Assembly: GCA_038501785.1 (NCBI GenBank)
Contig: JBAMJR010000656.1
Coordinates: 1 to 64,000, forward strand
DNA length: 64,000 nt
Reading direction: 5' to 3'
Source: Myoxocephalus aenaeus
Taxonomy: Eukaryota > Chordata > Actinopteri > Perciformes > Cottidae
Within the stretch, counting starts at the first letter, position 1. Each line of letters begins with the position of its first letter. Below, piece after piece: positions 9,727-21,713 of the stretch. The position numbers and the translations under genes are program-made. Under the pieces are notes generated by a model, which was not told where the DNA came from, did not search any database, and saw nothing but the letters and a program-made list of their open reading frames with translations.

Positions 9727-9854
9727 GTTGACGGGTGAGTGGTTGAGGGATTGGGATTGGGCAAGTCACTCCTGCAATAGTTTATATGCAGAATATACAC
9801 AATAAACTGAGTGAAAACATTGCTAACTCAAGACGGTTCAGATGAGTCTCTCTC
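9727..9854. repeat. Segment A (diverged duplicate of segment B)
   Basis: It shares an ordered series of motifs with 10024-10157: GGGTGAGTGGTTGAG, ATATGCA..GAATATACACA, AACTGAG, GCTAACTC and GGTTCA.ATGAGT. Read on the minus strand it directly follows the tRNA-like stretch, so it may be the body of a SINE-like element. Confidence 0.8.
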
Positions 9855-9855
9855 G

Positions 9856-9970
9856 GGATGCGAACCACCAACCATTGGAACCGGCGGTTTTTTCCTAAAG
9901 GTCGCAGAGACTCGAAAGTCGACTCCCCCGACTAAAATGTCCGATGCGCTTCCAACGGTACTATCGGCGA
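9856..9970 (-). mobile_element. tRNA-like, SINE-like stretch
   Basis: On the minus strand, 9970-9902 can be laid out as a degenerate 69-nt tRNA. The acceptor arms TCGCCGA and TCTGCGA pair at 6 of 7 positions. TAGTACCGTTGG matches an A-box pattern at 11 of 12. An anticodon-arm-like TCGGACATTTTAGTCGG follows, and TTTCGAGTC resembles part of a B box. A better B-box match, GGTTCGCATCC, lies at 9866-9856, immediately before segment A. No proper T-arm folds, so this is not a working tRNA gene. A decayed tRNA-derived SINE head is the most plausible reading. On the + strand GTCCGAT and ATCGGAC also bracket part of this region. Confidence 0.4.
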
Positions 9971-10023
9971 GCTGATCGGACCTTGCTAACCCACTTTTGT
10001 TTGATATTTCATTGAGGTCAGGT
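9971..10023. other. Linker between tRNA-like stretch and segment B
   Basis: Read on the minus strand it is A-rich near the segment B side (AATGAAATATCAAAC), as the 3' tail of an upstream SINE-like unit might be. No other signal is seen. Confidence 0.3.
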
Positions 10024-10157
10024 GTTGATGGGTGAGTGGTTGAGGTAGGGGGAAAGGGATTGGGAAAGTCGCTCCTGGAATAGTTCATATGCAAGAATAT
10101 ACACATCAACTGAGGCAAAACACCGCTAACTCGAGATGGTTCAAATGAGTCCATCTC
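10024..10157. repeat. Segment B (diverged duplicate of segment A)
   Basis: Second copy of segment A, 297 bp downstream, in the same orientation, with many substitutions and a few small indels. Homology ends where minisatellite array 2 begins. The much higher A/B divergence compared with divergence between units shows that this duplication is older than the current array. Confidence 0.8.
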
Positions 10158-10424
10158 AAGGTTCTATGCTCTGATCCTCAGGTTCTGAGAAATAAATAAT
10201 GAGATCAATCTTGCTCTGACATCAGGGTTCTATGCTTTGATCTCAAGGTTCTATGCTCTGACATCAGGGTTCTATGCTTTGATCCCAAGGTTCAATGCTC
10301 TGATCCTCAGGCTTGAAGAGAGAAATAATGAGATACATCTTGCTCTGACATCAGGGTTCTATGCATTGATCTCAAGGTTCTATGCTTTGATCTCAAGGTG
10401 TTATGCTCTGATCCTCAGGTTCTA
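10153..10424. repeat. Minisatellite array 2, type unit
   Basis: Related to array 1. Repeats of about 20-21 bp (GGTTCTATGCTTTGATCTCAA and CTCTGACATCAGG variants) form three blocks, each ending in an A/G-rich separator such as GAGAAATAATGAGATACATC. The array lies about 180 to 450 bp upstream of the next U2 gene and so covers the usual position of an snRNA distal enhancer. The 62-codon open frame through it exists because the repeat is 21 bp long. Confidence 0.92.
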
Positions 10425-10605
10425 AAAAAAGAAAGAAAGAGATACATCTTTACTTAACTAGATGCCTGACCATGGAGCCTGACCATGGAGGGCTGGGGCG
10501 GGTGTGCTAAGCAGCTGCCGCTGCTCTGCCTAATTGAAAGAACTGCACCATGACCAGTGAGAAAGGTCCCAGGAGGTCGGCTCAGGACGCAAACCCTTTG
10601 TGGTC
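10425..10605 (+). promoter_or_regulatory. U2 promoter region of copy 5 (shows the unit boundary)
   Basis: After the purine tract AAAAAAGAAAGAAAGAGA this segment holds the 13-mer duplication, the GC box (10495-10502), CAGCTG, and the PSE at 10551-10566, ending at the U2 start. It is the only part of the unit that looks like a dedicated promoter. Confidence 0.7.
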
Positions 10606-10793
10606 ATCGCTTCTCGGCCTTTTGGCTAAGATCAAGTGTAGTATCTGTTCTTATCAGTTTAATATCTGATATGTCCTCTATACGAGGATATCTTATTAAG
10701 CAGATTTTTAGCCTTGGGAGATGAAATAGGAGCTTGCTCTGTTCACTCCACGCATCGACCCGGTATTGCAGTATTGCTGGGAACGGTGCACCC
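10606..10793 (+). ncRNA. RNU2: U2 snRNA gene, copy 5
   Basis: 188 nt, identical to the type copy as read; consensus promoter and downstream unit. Confidence 0.97.
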
Positions 10794-12789
10794 TTCAAAT
10801 GCCTTGTGGACAACAAAACACCAATCCAATGGAGCAGTCTGTCGTTGACTTTGATTCTGTCATCAACGATACAAGTCTCAGTCGCTGTCGGTCTTCAGGA
10901 CATGTGTCAAACAAAGGGCCTGTGTACCTGTTACTGATGCCCCTCTCTCTATTGGAAGGGACACAAACTGTGCAATGGACACTGTTGCTCTCTTTAAAAT
11001 GTGGGAACGCCCTCTTTAAAATGTGGGCGTGGTAATGGGTGTGGCCTGTTGCTTTGAACACAGCACGTCAACCGAGGCTTACCGTGAGACATTTGACTGG
11101 GACGACTACATTACCTGCTGCTCTTGACAAGAGGGCAGTACTTACTTTGGTTTCTCTTCATAACGCACAAGTCTTTCGCCTTTTACTAAAGACTTCCGTG
11201 GAGAGGAACACCAATGAGTTGAACCTATTTTTGACAGGCTTTGCCATTCGGCTGAGCCTTGTGCATTTGTGAAAATAAAATAAAGAGACAGTCTACGCTT
11301 TGATCTCACGGTTCTATGCTCTGATCCTCAGGTTCTAAGAAAGAAAGAATGAGATAAATATTGCTCTGATTCTGTGCAGTGATCTCAAGGTTCTATGCTT
11401 TGATCCCAAGGTTCTATGCTTTGATCCCAAGGTTCTATGCTCAGGTTAACGGTCATTTGGGGGACGATGACTTCCAGGGCATACTTTGTCATACTTTACC
11501 CAGGTTTGAGGTCACGTTCTCTGGGTAAAGGTTGGGGAAATGCCCCTATAAAAGTGCATGGGACTCTGGGTCAGAGTCAGGGGAAGTAACAGGGACACTG
11601 GGGAACTGGAGGGTCATTTGGAGGAAGATGACTTCCAGGGCACACATTGGCTAACTTTACCCAGGGATAAGGTCACCTTCTCTGGGTAAAAGTTGGGGTC
11701 AAGTGACCCCCTTGAACCACCTCTGGAGCTCAACCCCCTAACCCGGCTCACCCTCCGACCCCGTGGACCCACACTTAAGCACACCCCCTGAGTTAAAACC
11801 CACTGTGCGCTTGTTTAAAGTCCTGTGCCCCTGGTTCTCTAGAGTAAAGAAAGTCCGGGACAATAGATACACAGAAAAGTGCCAGATGTTAGACGTATGC
11901 CCTTGGCTAGGTTGACGGGTGAGTGGTTGAGGGATTGGGATTGGGCAAGTCACTCCTGCAATAGTTTATATGCAGAATATACACAATAAACTGAGTGAAA
12001 ACATTGCTAACTCAAGACGGTTCAGATGAGTCTCTCTCGGGATGCGAACCACCAACCATTGGAACCGGCGGTTTTTTCCTAAAGGTCGCAGAGACTCGAA
12101 AGTCGACTCCCCCGACTAAAATGTCCGATGCGCTTCCAACGGTACTATCGGCGAGCTGATCGGACCTTGCTAACCCACTTTTGTTTGATATTTCATTGAG
12201 GTCAGGTGTTGATGGGTGAGTGGTTGAGGTAGGGGGAAAGGGATTGGGAAAGTCGCTCCTGGAATAGTTCATATGCAAGAATATACACATCAACTGAGGC
12301 AAAACACCGCTAACTCGAGATGGTTCAAATGAGTCCATCTCAAGGTTCTATGCTCTGATCCTCAGGTTCTGAGAAATAAATAATGAGATCAATCTTGCTC
12401 TGACATCAGGGTTCTATGCTTTGATCTCAAGGTTCTATGCTCTGACATCAGGGTTCTATGCTTTGATCCCAAGGTTCAATGCTCTGATCCTCAGGCTTGA
12501 AGAGAGAAATAATGAGATACATCTTGCTCTGACATCAGGGTTCTATGCATTGATCTCAAGGTTCTATGCTTTGATCTCAAGGTGTTATGCTCTGATCCTC
12601 AGGTTCTAAAAAAAGAAAGAAAGAGATACATCTTTACTTAACTAGATGCCTGACCATGGAGCCTGACCATGGAGGGCTGGGGCGGGTGTGCTAAGCAGCT
12701 GCCGCTGCTCTGCCTAATTGAAAGAACTGCACCATGACCAGTGAGAAAGGTCCCAGGAGGTCGGCTCAGGACGCAAACCCTTTGTGGTC

Positions 12790-12977
12790 ATCGCTTCTCG
12801 GCCTTTTGGCTAAGATCAAGTGTAGTATCTGTTCTTATCAGTTTAATATCTGATATGTCCTCTATACGAGGATATCTTATTAAGCAGATTTTTAGCCTTG
12901 GGAGATGAAATAGGAGCTTGCTCTGTTCACTCCACGCATCGACCCGGTATTGCAGTATTGCTGGGAACGGTGCACCC
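12790..12977 (+). ncRNA. RNU2: U2 snRNA gene, copy 6
   Basis: 188 nt, identical to the type copy as read. Its unit carries the only C-to-T change seen at the CTAACTCGAG site of segment B (14500). Confidence 0.97.
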
Positions 12978-14973
12978 TTCAAATGCCTTGTGGACAACAA
13001 AACACCAATCCAATGGAGCAGTCTGTCGTTGACTTTGATTCTGTCATCAACGATACAAGTCTCAGTCGCTGTCGGTCTTCAGGACATGTGTCAAACAAAG
13101 GGCCTGTGTACCTGTTACTGATGCCCCTCTCTCTATTGGAAGGGACACAAACTGTGCAATGGACACTGTTGCTCTCTTTAAAATGTGGGAACGCCCTCTT
13201 TAAAATGTGGGCGTGGTAATGGGTGTGGCCTGTTGCTTTGAACACAGCACGTCAACCGAGGCTTACCGTGAGACATTTGACTGGGACGACTACATTACCT
13301 GCTGCTCTTGACAAGAGGGCAGTACTTACTTTGGTTTCTCTTCATAACGCACAAGTCTTTCGCCTTTTACTAAAGACTTCCGTGGAGAGGAACACCAATG
13401 AGTTGAACCTATTTTTGACAGGCTTTGCCATTCGGCTGAGCCTTGTGCATTTGTGAAAATAAAATAAAGAGACAGTCTACGCTTTGATCTCACGGTTCTA
13501 TGCTCTGATCCTCAGGTTCTAAGAAAGAAAGAATGAGATAAATATTGCTCTGATTCTGTGCAGTGATCTCAAGGTTCTATGCTTTGATCCCAAGGTTCTA
13601 TGCTTTGATCCCAAGGTTCTATGCTCAGGTTAACGGTCATTTGGGGGACGATGACTTCCAGGGCATACTTTGTCATACTTTACCCAGGTTTGAGGTCACG
13701 TTCTCTGGGTAAAGGTTGGGGAAATGCCCCTATAAAAGTGCATGGGACTCTGGGTCAGAGTCAGGGGAAGTAACAGGGACACTGGGGAACTGGAGGGTCA
13801 TTTGGAGGAAGATGACTTCCAGGGCACACATTGGCTAACTTTACCCAGGGATAAGGTCACCTTCTCTGGGTAAAAGTTGGGGTCAAGTGACCCCCTTGAA
13901 CCACCTCTGGAGCTCAACCCCCTAACCCGGCTCACCCTCCGACCCCGTGGACCCACACTTAAGCACACCCCCTGAGTTAAAACCCACTGTGCGCTTGTTT
14001 AAAGTCCTGTGCCCCTGGTTCTCTAGAGTAAAGAAAGTCCGGGACAATAGATACACAGAAAAGTGCCAGATGTTAGACGTATGCCCTTGGCTAGGTTGAC
14101 GGGTGAGTGGTTGAGGGATTGGGATTGGGCAAGTCACTCCTGCAATAGTTTATATGCAGAATATACACAATAAACTGAGTGAAAACATTGCTAACTCAAG
14201 ACGGTTCAGATGAGTCTCTCTCGGGATGCGAACCACCAACCATTGGAACCGGCGGTTTTTTCCTAAAGGTCGCAGAGACTCGAAAGTCGACTCCCCCGAC
14301 TAAAATGTCCGATGCGCTTCCAACGGTACTATCGGCGAGCTGATCGGACCTTGCTAACCCACTTTTGTTTGATATTTCATTGAGGTCAGGTGTTGATGGG
14401 TGAGTGGTTGAGGTAGGGGGAAAGGGATTGGGAAAGTCGCTCCTGGAATAGTTCATATGCAAGAATATACACATCAACTGAGGCAAAACACCGCTAACTT
14501 GAGATGGTTCAAATGAGTCCATCTCAAGGTTCTATGCTCTGATCCTCAGGTTCTGAGAAATAAATAATGAGATCAATCTTGCTCTGACATCAGGGTTCTA
14601 TGCTTTGATCTCAAGGTTCTATGCTCTGACATCAGGGTTCTATGCTTTGATCCCAAGGTTCAATGCTCTGATCCTCAGGCTTGAAGAGAGAAATAATGAG
14701 ATACATCTTGCTCTGACATCAGGGTTCTATGCATTGATCTCAAGGTTCTATGCTTTGATCTCAAGGTGTTATGCTCTGATCCTCAGGTTCTAAAAAAAGA
14801 AAGAAAGAGATACATCTTTACTTAACTAGATGCCTGACCATGGAGCCTGACCATGGAGGGCTGGGGCGGGTGTGCTAAGCAGCTGCCGCTGCTCTGCCTA
14901 ATTGAAAGAACTGCACCATGACCAGTGAGAAAGGTCCCAGGAGGTCGGCTCAGGACGCAAACCCTTTGTGGTC

Positions 14974-15161
14974 ATCGCTTCTCGGCCTTTTGGCTAAGAT
15001 CAAGTGTAGTATCTGTTCTTATCAGTTTAATATCTGATATGTCCTCTATACGAGGATATCTTATTAAGCAGATTTTTAGCCTTGGGAGATGAAATAGGAG
15101 CTTGCTCTGTTCACTCCACGCATCGACCCGGTATTGCAGTATTGCTGGGAACGGTGCACCC
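14974..15161 (+). ncRNA. RNU2: U2 snRNA gene, copy 7
   Basis: 188 nt, identical to the type copy as read; consensus unit. Confidence 0.97.
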
Positions 15162-17157
15162 TTCAAATGCCTTGTGGACAACAAAACACCAATCCAATGG
15201 AGCAGTCTGTCGTTGACTTTGATTCTGTCATCAACGATACAAGTCTCAGTCGCTGTCGGTCTTCAGGACATGTGTCAAACAAAGGGCCTGTGTACCTGTT
15301 ACTGATGCCCCTCTCTCTATTGGAAGGGACACAAACTGTGCAATGGACACTGTTGCTCTCTTTAAAATGTGGGAACGCCCTCTTTAAAATGTGGGCGTGG
15401 TAATGGGTGTGGCCTGTTGCTTTGAACACAGCACGTCAACCGAGGCTTACCGTGAGACATTTGACTGGGACGACTACATTACCTGCTGCTCTTGACAAGA
15501 GGGCAGTACTTACTTTGGTTTCTCTTCATAACGCACAAGTCTTTCGCCTTTTACTAAAGACTTCCGTGGAGAGGAACACCAATGAGTTGAACCTATTTTT
15601 GACAGGCTTTGCCATTCGGCTGAGCCTTGTGCATTTGTGAAAATAAAATAAAGAGACAGTCTACGCTTTGATCTCACGGTTCTATGCTCTGATCCTCAGG
15701 TTCTAAGAAAGAAAGAATGAGATAAATATTGCTCTGATTCTGTGCAGTGATCTCAAGGTTCTATGCTTTGATCCCAAGGTTCTATGCTTTGATCCCAAGG
15801 TTCTATGCTCAGGTTAACGGTCATTTGGGGGACGATGACTTCCAGGGCATACTTTGTCATACTTTACCCAGGTTTGAGGTCACGTTCTCTGGGTAAAGGT
15901 TGGGGAAATGCCCCTATAAAAGTGCATGGGACTCTGGGTCAGAGTCAGGGGAAGTAACAGGGACACTGGGGAACTGGAGGGTCATTTGGAGGAAGATGAC
16001 TTCCAGGGCACACATTGGCTAACTTTACCCAGGGATAAGGTCACCTTCTCTGGGTAAAAGTTGGGGTCAAGTGACCCCCTTGAACCACCTCTGGAGCTCA
16101 ACCCCCTAACCCGGCTCACCCTCCGACCCCGTGGACCCACACTTAAGCACACCCCCTGAGTTAAAACCCACTGTGCGCTTGTTTAAAGTCCTGTGCCCCT
16201 GGTTCTCTAGAGTAAAGAAAGTCCGGGACAATAGATACACAGAAAAGTGCCAGATGTTAGACGTATGCCCTTGGCTAGGTTGACGGGTGAGTGGTTGAGG
16301 GATTGGGATTGGGCAAGTCACTCCTGCAATAGTTTATATGCAGAATATACACAATAAACTGAGTGAAAACATTGCTAACTCAAGACGGTTCAGATGAGTC
16401 TCTCTCGGGATGCGAACCACCAACCATTGGAACCGGCGGTTTTTTCCTAAAGGTCGCAGAGACTCGAAAGTCGACTCCCCCGACTAAAATGTCCGATGCG
16501 CTTCCAACGGTACTATCGGCGAGCTGATCGGACCTTGCTAACCCACTTTTGTTTGATATTTCATTGAGGTCAGGTGTTGATGGGTGAGTGGTTGAGGTAG
16601 GGGGAAAGGGATTGGGAAAGTCGCTCCTGGAATAGTTCATATGCAAGAATATACACATCAACTGAGGCAAAACACCGCTAACTCGAGATGGTTCAAATGA
16701 GTCCATCTCAAGGTTCTATGCTCTGATCCTCAGGTTCTGAGAAATAAATAATGAGATCAATCTTGCTCTGACATCAGGGTTCTATGCTTTGATCTCAAGG
16801 TTCTATGCTCTGACATCAGGGTTCTATGCTTTGATCCCAAGGTTCAATGCTCTGATCCTCAGGCTTGAAGAGAGAAATAATGAGATACATCTTGCTCTGA
16901 CATCAGGGTTCTATGCATTGATCTCAAGGTTCTATGCTTTGATCTCAAGGTGTTATGCTCTGATCCTCAGGTTCTAAAAAAAGAAAGAAAGAGATACATC
17001 TTTACTTAACTAGATGCCTGACCATGGAGCCTGACCATGGAGGGCTGGGGCGGGTGTGCTAAGCAGCTGCCGCTGCTCTGCCTAATTGAAAGAACTGCAC
17101 CATGACCAGTGAGAAAGGTCCCAGGAGGTCGGCTCAGGACGCAAACCCTTTGTGGTC

Positions 17158-17345
17158 ATCGCTTCTCGGCCTTTTGGCTAAGATCAAGTGTAGTATCTGT
17201 TCTTATCAGTTTAATATCTGATATGTCCTCTATACGAGGATATCTTATTAAGCAGATTTTTAGCCTTGGGAGATGAAATAGGAGCTTGCTCTGTTCACTC
17301 CACGCATCGACCCGGTATTGCAGTATTGCTGGGAACGGTGCACCC
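17158..17345 (+). ncRNA. RNU2: U2 snRNA gene, copy 8
   Basis: 188 nt, identical to the type copy as read. Its unit carries the spacer variant TTCGCTAGAG (G at 18390) in place of TTCTCTAGAG. Confidence 0.97.
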
Positions 17346-19341
17346 TTCAAATGCCTTGTGGACAACAAAACACCAATCCAATGGAGCAGTCTGTCGTTGA
17401 CTTTGATTCTGTCATCAACGATACAAGTCTCAGTCGCTGTCGGTCTTCAGGACATGTGTCAAACAAAGGGCCTGTGTACCTGTTACTGATGCCCCTCTCT
17501 CTATTGGAAGGGACACAAACTGTGCAATGGACACTGTTGCTCTCTTTAAAATGTGGGAACGCCCTCTTTAAAATGTGGGCGTGGTAATGGGTGTGGCCTG
17601 TTGCTTTGAACACAGCACGTCAACCGAGGCTTACCGTGAGACATTTGACTGGGACGACTACATTACCTGCTGCTCTTGACAAGAGGGCAGTACTTACTTT
17701 GGTTTCTCTTCATAACGCACAAGTCTTTCGCCTTTTACTAAAGACTTCCGTGGAGAGGAACACCAATGAGTTGAACCTATTTTTGACAGGCTTTGCCATT
17801 CGGCTGAGCCTTGTGCATTTGTGAAAATAAAATAAAGAGACAGTCTACGCTTTGATCTCACGGTTCTATGCTCTGATCCTCAGGTTCTAAGAAAGAAAGA
17901 ATGAGATAAATATTGCTCTGATTCTGTGCAGTGATCTCAAGGTTCTATGCTTTGATCCCAAGGTTCTATGCTTTGATCCCAAGGTTCTATGCTCAGGTTA
18001 ACGGTCATTTGGGGGACGATGACTTCCAGGGCATACTTTGTCATACTTTACCCAGGTTTGAGGTCACGTTCTCTGGGTAAAGGTTGGGGAAATGCCCCTA
18101 TAAAAGTGCATGGGACTCTGGGTCAGAGTCAGGGGAAGTAACAGGGACACTGGGGAACTGGAGGGTCATTTGGAGGAAGATGACTTCCAGGGCACACATT
18201 GGCTAACTTTACCCAGGGATAAGGTCACCTTCTCTGGGTAAAAGTTGGGGTCAAGTGACCCCCTTGAACCACCTCTGGAGCTCAACCCCCTAACCCGGCT
18301 CACCCTCCGACCCCGTGGACCCACACTTAAGCACACCCCCTGAGTTAAAACCCACTGTGCGCTTGTTTAAAGTCCTGTGCCCCTGGTTCGCTAGAGTAAA
18401 GAAAGTCCGGGACAATAGATACACAGAAAAGTGCCAGATGTTAGACGTATGCCCTTGGCTAGGTTGACGGGTGAGTGGTTGAGGGATTGGGATTGGGCAA
18501 GTCACTCCTGCAATAGTTTATATGCAGAATATACACAATAAACTGAGTGAAAACATTGCTAACTCAAGACGGTTCAGATGAGTCTCTCTCGGGATGCGAA
18601 CCACCAACCATTGGAACCGGCGGTTTTTTCCTAAAGGTCGCAGAGACTCGAAAGTCGACTCCCCCGACTAAAATGTCCGATGCGCTTCCAACGGTACTAT
18701 CGGCGAGCTGATCGGACCTTGCTAACCCACTTTTGTTTGATATTTCATTGAGGTCAGGTGTTGATGGGTGAGTGGTTGAGGTAGGGGGAAAGGGATTGGG
18801 AAAGTCGCTCCTGGAATAGTTCATATGCAAGAATATACACATCAACTGAGGCAAAACACCGCTAACTCGAGATGGTTCAAATGAGTCCATCTCAAGGTTC
18901 TATGCTCTGATCCTCAGGTTCTGAGAAATAAATAATGAGATCAATCTTGCTCTGACATCAGGGTTCTATGCTTTGATCTCAAGGTTCTATGCTCTGACAT
19001 CAGGGTTCTATGCTTTGATCCCAAGGTTCAATGCTCTGATCCTCAGGCTTGAAGAGAGAAATAATGAGATACATCTTGCTCTGACATCAGGGTTCTATGC
19101 ATTGATCTCAAGGTTCTATGCTTTGATCTCAAGGTGTTATGCTCTGATCCTCAGGTTCTAAAAAAAGAAAGAAAGAGATACATCTTTACTTAACTAGATG
19201 CCTGACCATGGAGCCTGACCATGGAGGGCTGGGGCGGGTGTGCTAAGCAGCTGCCGCTGCTCTGCCTAATTGAAAGAACTGCACCATGACCAGTGAGAAA
19301 GGTCCCAGGAGGTCGGCTCAGGACGCAAACCCTTTGTGGTC

Positions 19342-19529
19342 ATCGCTTCTCGGCCTTTTGGCTAAGATCAAGTGTAGTATCTGTTCTTATCAGTTTAATA
19401 TCTGATATGTCCTCTATACGAGGATATCTTATTAAGCAGATTTTTAGCCTTGGGAGATGAAATAGGAGCTTGCTCTGTTCACTCCACGCATCGACCCGGT
19501 ATTGCAGTATTGCTGGGAACGGTGCACCC
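19342..19529 (+). ncRNA. RNU2: U2 snRNA gene, copy 9
   Basis: 188 nt, identical to the type copy as read. Its unit shares the TTCGCTAGAG variant (20574) with the preceding unit. Confidence 0.97.
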
Positions 19530-21525
19530 TTCAAATGCCTTGTGGACAACAAAACACCAATCCAATGGAGCAGTCTGTCGTTGACTTTGATTCTGTCATC
19601 AACGATACAAGTCTCAGTCGCTGTCGGTCTTCAGGACATGTGTCAAACAAAGGGCCTGTGTACCTGTTACTGATGCCCCTCTCTCTATTGGAAGGGACAC
19701 AAACTGTGCAATGGACACTGTTGCTCTCTTTAAAATGTGGGAACGCCCTCTTTAAAATGTGGGCGTGGTAATGGGTGTGGCCTGTTGCTTTGAACACAGC
19801 ACGTCAACCGAGGCTTACCGTGAGACATTTGACTGGGACGACTACATTACCTGCTGCTCTTGACAAGAGGGCAGTACTTACTTTGGTTTCTCTTCATAAC
19901 GCACAAGTCTTTCGCCTTTTACTAAAGACTTCCGTGGAGAGGAACACCAATGAGTTGAACCTATTTTTGACAGGCTTTGCCATTCGGCTGAGCCTTGTGC
20001 ATTTGTGAAAATAAAATAAAGAGACAGTCTACGCTTTGATCTCACGGTTCTATGCTCTGATCCTCAGGTTCTAAGAAAGAAAGAATGAGATAAATATTGC
20101 TCTGATTCTGTGCAGTGATCTCAAGGTTCTATGCTTTGATCCCAAGGTTCTATGCTTTGATCCCAAGGTTCTATGCTCAGGTTAACGGTCATTTGGGGGA
20201 CGATGACTTCCAGGGCATACTTTGTCATACTTTACCCAGGTTTGAGGTCACGTTCTCTGGGTAAAGGTTGGGGAAATGCCCCTATAAAAGTGCATGGGAC
20301 TCTGGGTCAGAGTCAGGGGAAGTAACAGGGACACTGGGGAACTGGAGGGTCATTTGGAGGAAGATGACTTCCAGGGCACACATTGGCTAACTTTACCCAG
20401 GGATAAGGTCACCTTCTCTGGGTAAAAGTTGGGGTCAAGTGACCCCCTTGAACCACCTCTGGAGCTCAACCCCCTAACCCGGCTCACCCTCCGACCCCGT
20501 GGACCCACACTTAAGCACACCCCCTGAGTTAAAACCCACTGTGCGCTTGTTTAAAGTCCTGTGCCCCTGGTTCGCTAGAGTAAAGAAAGTCCGGGACAAT
20601 AGATACACAGAAAAGTGCCAGATGTTAGACGTATGCCCTTGGCTAGGTTGACGGGTGAGTGGTTGAGGGATTGGGATTGGGCAAGTCACTCCTGCAATAG
20701 TTTATATGCAGAATATACACAATAAACTGAGTGAAAACATTGCTAACTCAAGACGGTTCAGATGAGTCTCTCTCGGGATGCGAACCACCAACCATTGGAA
20801 CCGGCGGTTTTTTCCTAAAGGTCGCAGAGACTCGAAAGTCGACTCCCCCGACTAAAATGTCCGATGCGCTTCCAACGGTACTATCGGCGAGCTGATCGGA
20901 CCTTGCTAACCCACTTTTGTTTGATATTTCATTGAGGTCAGGTGTTGATGGGTGAGTGGTTGAGGTAGGGGGAAAGGGATTGGGAAAGTCGCTCCTGGAA
21001 TAGTTCATATGCAAGAATATACACATCAACTGAGGCAAAACACCGCTAACTCGAGATGGTTCAAATGAGTCCATCTCAAGGTTCTATGCTCTGATCCTCA
21101 GGTTCTGAGAAATAAATAATGAGATCAATCTTGCTCTGACATCAGGGTTCTATGCTTTGATCTCAAGGTTCTATGCTCTGACATCAGGGTTCTATGCTTT
21201 GATCCCAAGGTTCAATGCTCTGATCCTCAGGCTTGAAGAGAGAAATAATGAGATACATCTTGCTCTGACATCAGGGTTCTATGCATTGATCTCAAGGTTC
21301 TATGCTTTGATCTCAAGGTGTTATGCTCTGATCCTCAGGTTCTAAAAAAAGAAAGAAAGAGATACATCTTTACTTAACTAGATGCCTGACCATGGAGCCT
21401 GACCATGGAGGGCTGGGGCGGGTGTGCTAAGCAGCTGCCGCTGCTCTGCCTAATTGAAAGAACTGCACCATGACCAGTGAGAAAGGTCCCAGGAGGTCGG
21501 CTCAGGACGCAAACCCTTTGTGGTC

Positions 21526-21713
21526 ATCGCTTCTCGGCCTTTTGGCTAAGATCAAGTGTAGTATCTGTTCTTATCAGTTTAATATCTGATATGTCCTCTA
21601 TACGAGGATATCTTATTAAGCAGATTTTTAGCCTTGGGAGATGAAATAGGAGCTTGCTCTGTTCACTCCACGCATCGACCCGGTATTGCAGTATTGCTGG
21701 GAACGGTGCACCC
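21526..21713 (+). ncRNA. RNU2: U2 snRNA gene, copy 10
   Basis: 188 nt, identical to the type copy as read; consensus unit. Confidence 0.97.

Noticed and set aside
9902..9970. Functional tRNA gene
   Set aside because: No T33 in the anticodon loop, no proper T arm, and variable plus T regions too short; at best a decayed derivative.
9945..9970. 5S rRNA-derived SINE head (TAGTAC and TTGGA motifs)
   Set aside because: Only a few bases agree with the 3' part of 5S rRNA; the rest fits a tRNA-like layout better.
10153..10424. CRISPR array
   Set aside because: The short repeats are contiguous and degenerate with no unique spacers, and the context is a eukaryotic snRNA locus.
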